From Planctomycetota bacterium (lineage in GTDB: Bacteria > Planctomycetota > Planctomycetia > Pirellulales > Lacipirellulaceae), in the NCBI GenBank assembly GCA_022614705.1, contig JAKEIB010000112.1, forward strand, positions 1 to 16,991: DNA of 16,991 nt. Reading direction: 5' to 3'. A model generated the notes under the pieces. The model did no database searches. It was given only the letters and a program-made list of their open reading frames with translations, and was not told the origin of the DNA. Both the position numbers and the translations under genes were made by a program. Positions 15,301 to 16,991 of the stretch are shown one piece after another (position 1 is the stretch's first letter; each line of letters starts with the position of its first letter).

Positions 15301-15832
15301 TTTCGCTTTTTTCGCCGAGCGGGCTGTCGGCCGGGATCGCGGCTACAATTGGCAGGCGCAGCAGTACGTCGTCACCCGCTTCAACAACCAGTTCGCGGGC
15401 CAGCGGTTCGGTGATTGCGACTTCGTCACCGGTTAGTCGCGGCGCCGGCTCGCCCTGCCCCAGCGACCAAAACTCGGGCCGAGATCCGATGACCGAGACG
15501 CCCGCCGCTCGTCTTACATTTCTGCCGCTGCCAGATTGCAGCGTGACGGTCATCAGAATCGCTGGCTCGGCGGTGGTAAAATGTTGCCTGAATTCGGGCG
15601 TCGCGGCCAGTTCGTCGGCCAATGCTTCGCGAAACATGTGGCCGACAACGAGCGCGCTATTTATCCGGCCGAGCCTTTGCAGCGTTAGATCGCGCAAGCT
15701 GCCGCTCACCGAATCGCCGACTAGGAGCGCACCCGTCAAGACGGCCGTGGCTACCGCCACGCCCAGCGCCACAGCGATGTGGATCCGCCGATAGTGGCGC
15801 AAACTGGAAATGATGTAGCGTAAAGGTGACAT
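12308..15832 (-). CDS. Two-module FtsX/MacB-type ABC transporter permease
   Basis: Large inner-membrane permease of 1174 residues. A first helix (about 17-40, followed by L-L-V-G-D-S-V-S-G-S-L-R) leads into a long extracytoplasmic domain (about 45-530). An FtsX module of three helices follows (about 539-680; R-A-G-E-L-G-T-L-A-A-V-G-V). After a middle segment of hydrophobic helices and a second extracytoplasmic domain (about 800-1045) comes a second FtsX module (1047-1174; R-R-G-E-L-A-L-M-R-A-G-G-F). FtsX/MacB/LolC-type permeases work with an ATPase to move lipids, lipoproteins or peptides, or as mechanotransmitters. No ATPase gene is in the window, so the substrate is unknown. The frame opens from 15973, but M at 15832 starts a typical permease N-terminus and clears queE by 53 bases; the longer form would overlap queE and lacks a plausible N-terminus. 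An in-frame palindromic element encodes residues about 486-503. Confidence 0.88.
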   Translation of the reverse strand: MSPLRYIISSLRHYRRIHIAVALGVAVATAVLTGALLVGDSVSGSLRDLTLQRLGRINSALVVGHMFREALADELAATPEFRQHFTTAEPAILMTVTLQSGSGRNVRRAAGVSVIGSRPEFWSLGQGEPAPRLTGDEVAITEPLARELVVEAGDDVLLRLPIVAAIPADSPLGEKSETSTARRLKVAAVLPIEGISRFSLMPSQHLPRNAFVSLTTMQSLLDKPESANAILVASNEQSQAADEAAHRTLSEALRPHLIDYGVRVEQVASPSAYSQISSDALVLPDEVVRAAEKSFGDGNLQPVSAYLANTLVVGDGNSQRKIPYSTIAGVDSIPGLGPLLDADGSPIILGGDEIVLNRWAADDLQVKVGDSITVTFYEPESTHGELREHAPSPVFKLRAIVDLETADGQPTHAADSKLTPELPGVTDQESIRDWELPFELVETIRPQDEDYWDEYRTTPKAFVSLATAKRLWPSRWGTISLLRIPVDESLRDSNSRPPRRTRPTERLARAIDPAALGLTFLPVKQLGLQASSGTTPFGGLFLGFSFFLIAAALMLIALLFQLGIQQRAGELGTLAAVGVAKKRIAGLLGREGLLVAVVGASVGVAFGILYAWLMVAGLRTWWLAAISTPFLELHLGWPSLLIGWLAGVALSWLTIRWSIWRLLRNPAARLLSGSVASQPEAMAARRSRAGIWPKARVALVVLIVGLVVGGFKLQGEAQAGAFFGSGAAVLVLLLGEIRRRLAGAGRIVSASRHFSLAKLSRLNAARNPGRSTLTIGLVAAASFLIVAISAFRLETSDAGTGGFDYIATSDQPLHYDLNTPEGRLELGFSDDASQELAMCDVYSMRVAGGEDASCLNLYRPTQPRVLGVPIDFVARGGFAWAATQEPDPALAGNPGASAIYERFFRDADEFPWRDLNTDIGKDERGQPIVPMVLDASTAVYSLHLKGIGSQLTIRDAADQPVTLQVVGLLKNSVLQGNLLVSEDHFLRLFPDTGGYRFFLIEDRGKRAVKDDVDGTRSVPATLESTLADEGFDVVDAREQLAAFLAVQNTYLSTFQSLGALGLLLGTIGLAVVQLRSVLERRGELALMRAGGFSRSRLVRMVIWENAVLLLGGLAVGCIAAAVALLPQWAPQGANVPWITLAALLGTIAVAGLAAGWLATRSALRVPILPALRGD
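14324..14377 (-). repeat. In-frame double-hairpin palindromic element, copy B
   Basis: A 54-base element inside the permease gene. The coding strand runs GTGGA, hairpin 1 (CGAGTCTC-TCC-GAGACTCG, window 14354-14372), AATT, hairpin 2 (a perfect 22-base palindrome with half CGCGTCCGCCG, window 14328-14349), GCCA. It encodes V-D-E-S-L-R-D-S-N-S-R-P-P-R-R-T-R-P in the first extracytoplasmic domain. It has the same frame, orientation and layout as copy A at 2474-2524; hairpin 2 is three bases longer and differs in sequence. Confidence 0.8.
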
Positions 15833-15885
15833 CCCATAAAGCCGCGAGGGCACCGCCCGTAGGGTGGTCGGTCGCGAAATGTGCG

Positions 15886-16572
15886 TCACGTGCCGCGCAC
15901 CGGTCCGAACCACTCGATCTGTTTTCGTGGGCAAAAAATCAGGCCCTGGGTTTCGCAATACGGACGCAGCCAAAGAGCGCGTTCATCGAGCTGCTGCTGG
16001 TCGACGCCTTGTGGCATCAACAGAACGCGGTCGCGCGCGATTTCCGTCAACTCGGCCAGGTAGCGGTTCATCTCCTCCAAGTCGGTCGGCGTATCGACGA
16101 CGAACTTAACCTGGTAGTCAAACTCAGTCACCAATCGCCGAATCACGTCGGGCCGATGCCGCTCGCGAACGTGGCGGCGGTGCCAATGCGGCTCCGCGTT
16201 AGCCGGCGGCGCCGAGCTGGCAAACTTCGGGCTGATCGACATCAAGTCGCAGGCGACCGGTAAGTAAAGCGTGCCGGCCGTTTCGATGGTCACGTGCCGG
16301 CCGATCGCGCGGAGCCGATGGCACAGTGGAATGAGCTCCGCAAACAACATCGGCTCGCCGCCGGTGACCACGACGTGCCGCGTGTCCCATTCCTCAACTT
16401 GCGCGACAATCTCGTCCGTCGACATGTCGCGACCCTCCGGCCGCCACGACGTATACGGCGTATCGCAAAACCAGCACCGCAAATTGCAACCACTCGCGCG
16501 CACAAACACACTCGGCACGCCGGTAAGCAGGCCTTCACCTTGGACAGATCGATAAATCTCAGCAATTCGCAT
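15886..16572 (-). CDS. queE: 7-carboxy-7-deazaguanine synthase
   Basis: Radical SAM enzyme that converts 6-carboxytetrahydropterin to 7-carboxy-7-deazaguanine, on the way to preQ0 and the tRNA base queuosine. 228 residues. The N-terminus I-Y-R-S-V-Q-G-E-G (residues 6-14) is the family signature. The cluster motif C29-x3-C33-x2-C36 is followed by D-T-P-Y. The SAM-binding G-G-E-P is near residues 71-74, and E-T-A-G and S-P-K-F occur further on as in other QueE proteins. The ATG at 16572 gives the normal N-terminus. None of the other queuosine genes (queC, queD, queF, tgt) is in the window. The FtsX-type permease starts 53 bases downstream and may be co-transcribed. Confidence 0.93.
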   Translation of the reverse strand: MRIAEIYRSVQGEGLLTGVPSVFVRASGCNLRCWFCDTPYTSWRPEGRDMSTDEIVAQVEEWDTRHVVVTGGEPMLFAELIPLCHRLRAIGRHVTIETAGTLYLPVACDLMSISPKFASSAPPANAEPHWHRRHVRERHRPDVIRRLVTEFDYQVKFVVDTPTDLEEMNRYLAELTEIARDRVLLMPQGVDQQQLDERALWLRPYCETQGLIFCPRKQIEWFGPVRGT

Positions 16573-16991
16573 CTAATCAAAGGGGCTATCGATTAATCTA
16601 TGAACAGGAGGCAACAGAGGAAACAGAGAAAAACGTCTAAAAGCCGCGCGGATTTTGACGTCCGAACAGGTATCCCCTCCGCGTACAAAGCCGGACCCAA
16701 GTATCATATTCCACCTCGCCGAATGATGAACCACGTGCTCTGCAAATACGTCGCCAACAACAACTGTTGACCAGAGCATCGTCAGGCAACGCCTCTGCTT
16801 GAATGTCTGAGATTATCTCTTTGTCAGTGTGCGTCGAGCAGTAACACATAGACCTCGTCCCCCCAGTGATTCAAATGATTCTAAGGATTTGCGTAACAGT
16901 TTAGCCGTTTGTAGTTGATCTTGGTGATTTATGGGGACGTGGATTATGACGTTAGGCATTCTGGAATTGCGAGTCTGCCAACGTGATGGCC
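16573..16991. other. Region upstream of queE without a convincing gene
   Basis: 419 bases, visibly richer in A+T than the rest of the window. A purine-rich nonamer triplet (GAACAGGAG, GCAACAGAG, GAAACAGAG) lies at 16602-16628. A 56-codon open frame runs on the plus strand from ATG 16600 to TGA 16770, with a very basic start encoded by that repeat and no well-placed ribosome site. Two overlapping minus-strand frames of about 70 codons also occur but show no motif. At the right edge a plus-strand frame opens at ATG 16931 and runs off the window after 20 codons. None is called as a gene. The queE promoter should lie here, but I see no clear -35/-10 pair. Confidence 0.5.

Noticed and set aside
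15833..15973. 47-residue N-terminal extension of the FtsX-type permease
   Set aside because: It would overlap queE by 88 bases and puts an odd Arg-rich stretch before a standard permease N-terminus.
16600..16770. 56-codon plus-strand open frame with a basic N-terminus
   Set aside because: Its first codons are a nonamer repeat, the only AGGGG upstream is too far away, and no family is recognisable; kept only as a note.
16637..16849. Minus-strand frame of 70 codons overlapping another of 68 codons upstream of queE
   Set aside because: Two frames overlap in the same region with no motif or ribosome site; probably non-coding.

Overview
The window looks like chromosomal DNA from a planctomycete, probably of the Pirellulales. 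This is inferred from the high GC, weak Shine-Dalgarno signals, a quinol oxidase operon built round a large PDZ-bearing multihaem cytochrome c, and many short palindromic or heptameric repeats. No rRNA, tRNA, CRISPR array, transposase or phage gene was found.

Layout. The left edge (2-85, + strand) holds the last 27 codons of a gene ending in a sliding-clamp-binding-like motif. From 9072 leftwards to 146 lies a five-gene minus-strand operon: Rieske protein, cytochrome b6-like protein, long subunit IV-like cytochrome b C-terminal protein, eight-haem cytochrome c with a coiled coil and a PDZ domain, and an amicyanin-like cupredoxin. Together they can form an alternative cytochrome bc complex. 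Quinol would be oxidised at the Rieske/cytochrome b site, and electrons would pass to the membrane-anchored multihaem cytochrome and perhaps to the copper protein. A perfect inverted repeat of Rex/CRP type lies in front of the operon, just downstream of a possible promoter, so redox control is plausible.

On the other side of the 558-base divergent region is purD (9631-10911, +). It converges, across a hairpin-rich spacer, on a minus-strand set: a ten-helix transporter-like protein made of two near-identical halves (11072-12148), a two-module FtsX/MacB-type ABC permease of 1174 residues (12308-15832), and queE (15886-16572). The last 419 bases hold no convincing gene.

The most unusual signal is a 51/54-base double-hairpin element found twice, in the same orientation and the same reading frame, inside two unrelated genes (the multihaem cytochrome and the FtsX permease). 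In both it encodes V-D-x-S-L-R-D-x-N. The stem sequences differ by compensated base changes, and the length difference is exactly three bases. It behaves like a protein-coding mobile palindrome, similar in concept to the Rickettsia palindromic elements. The intergenic spacers also hold two four-copy heptamer arrays, a 22-base inverted repeat between the Rieske and cytochrome b genes, and a REP-like repeat.
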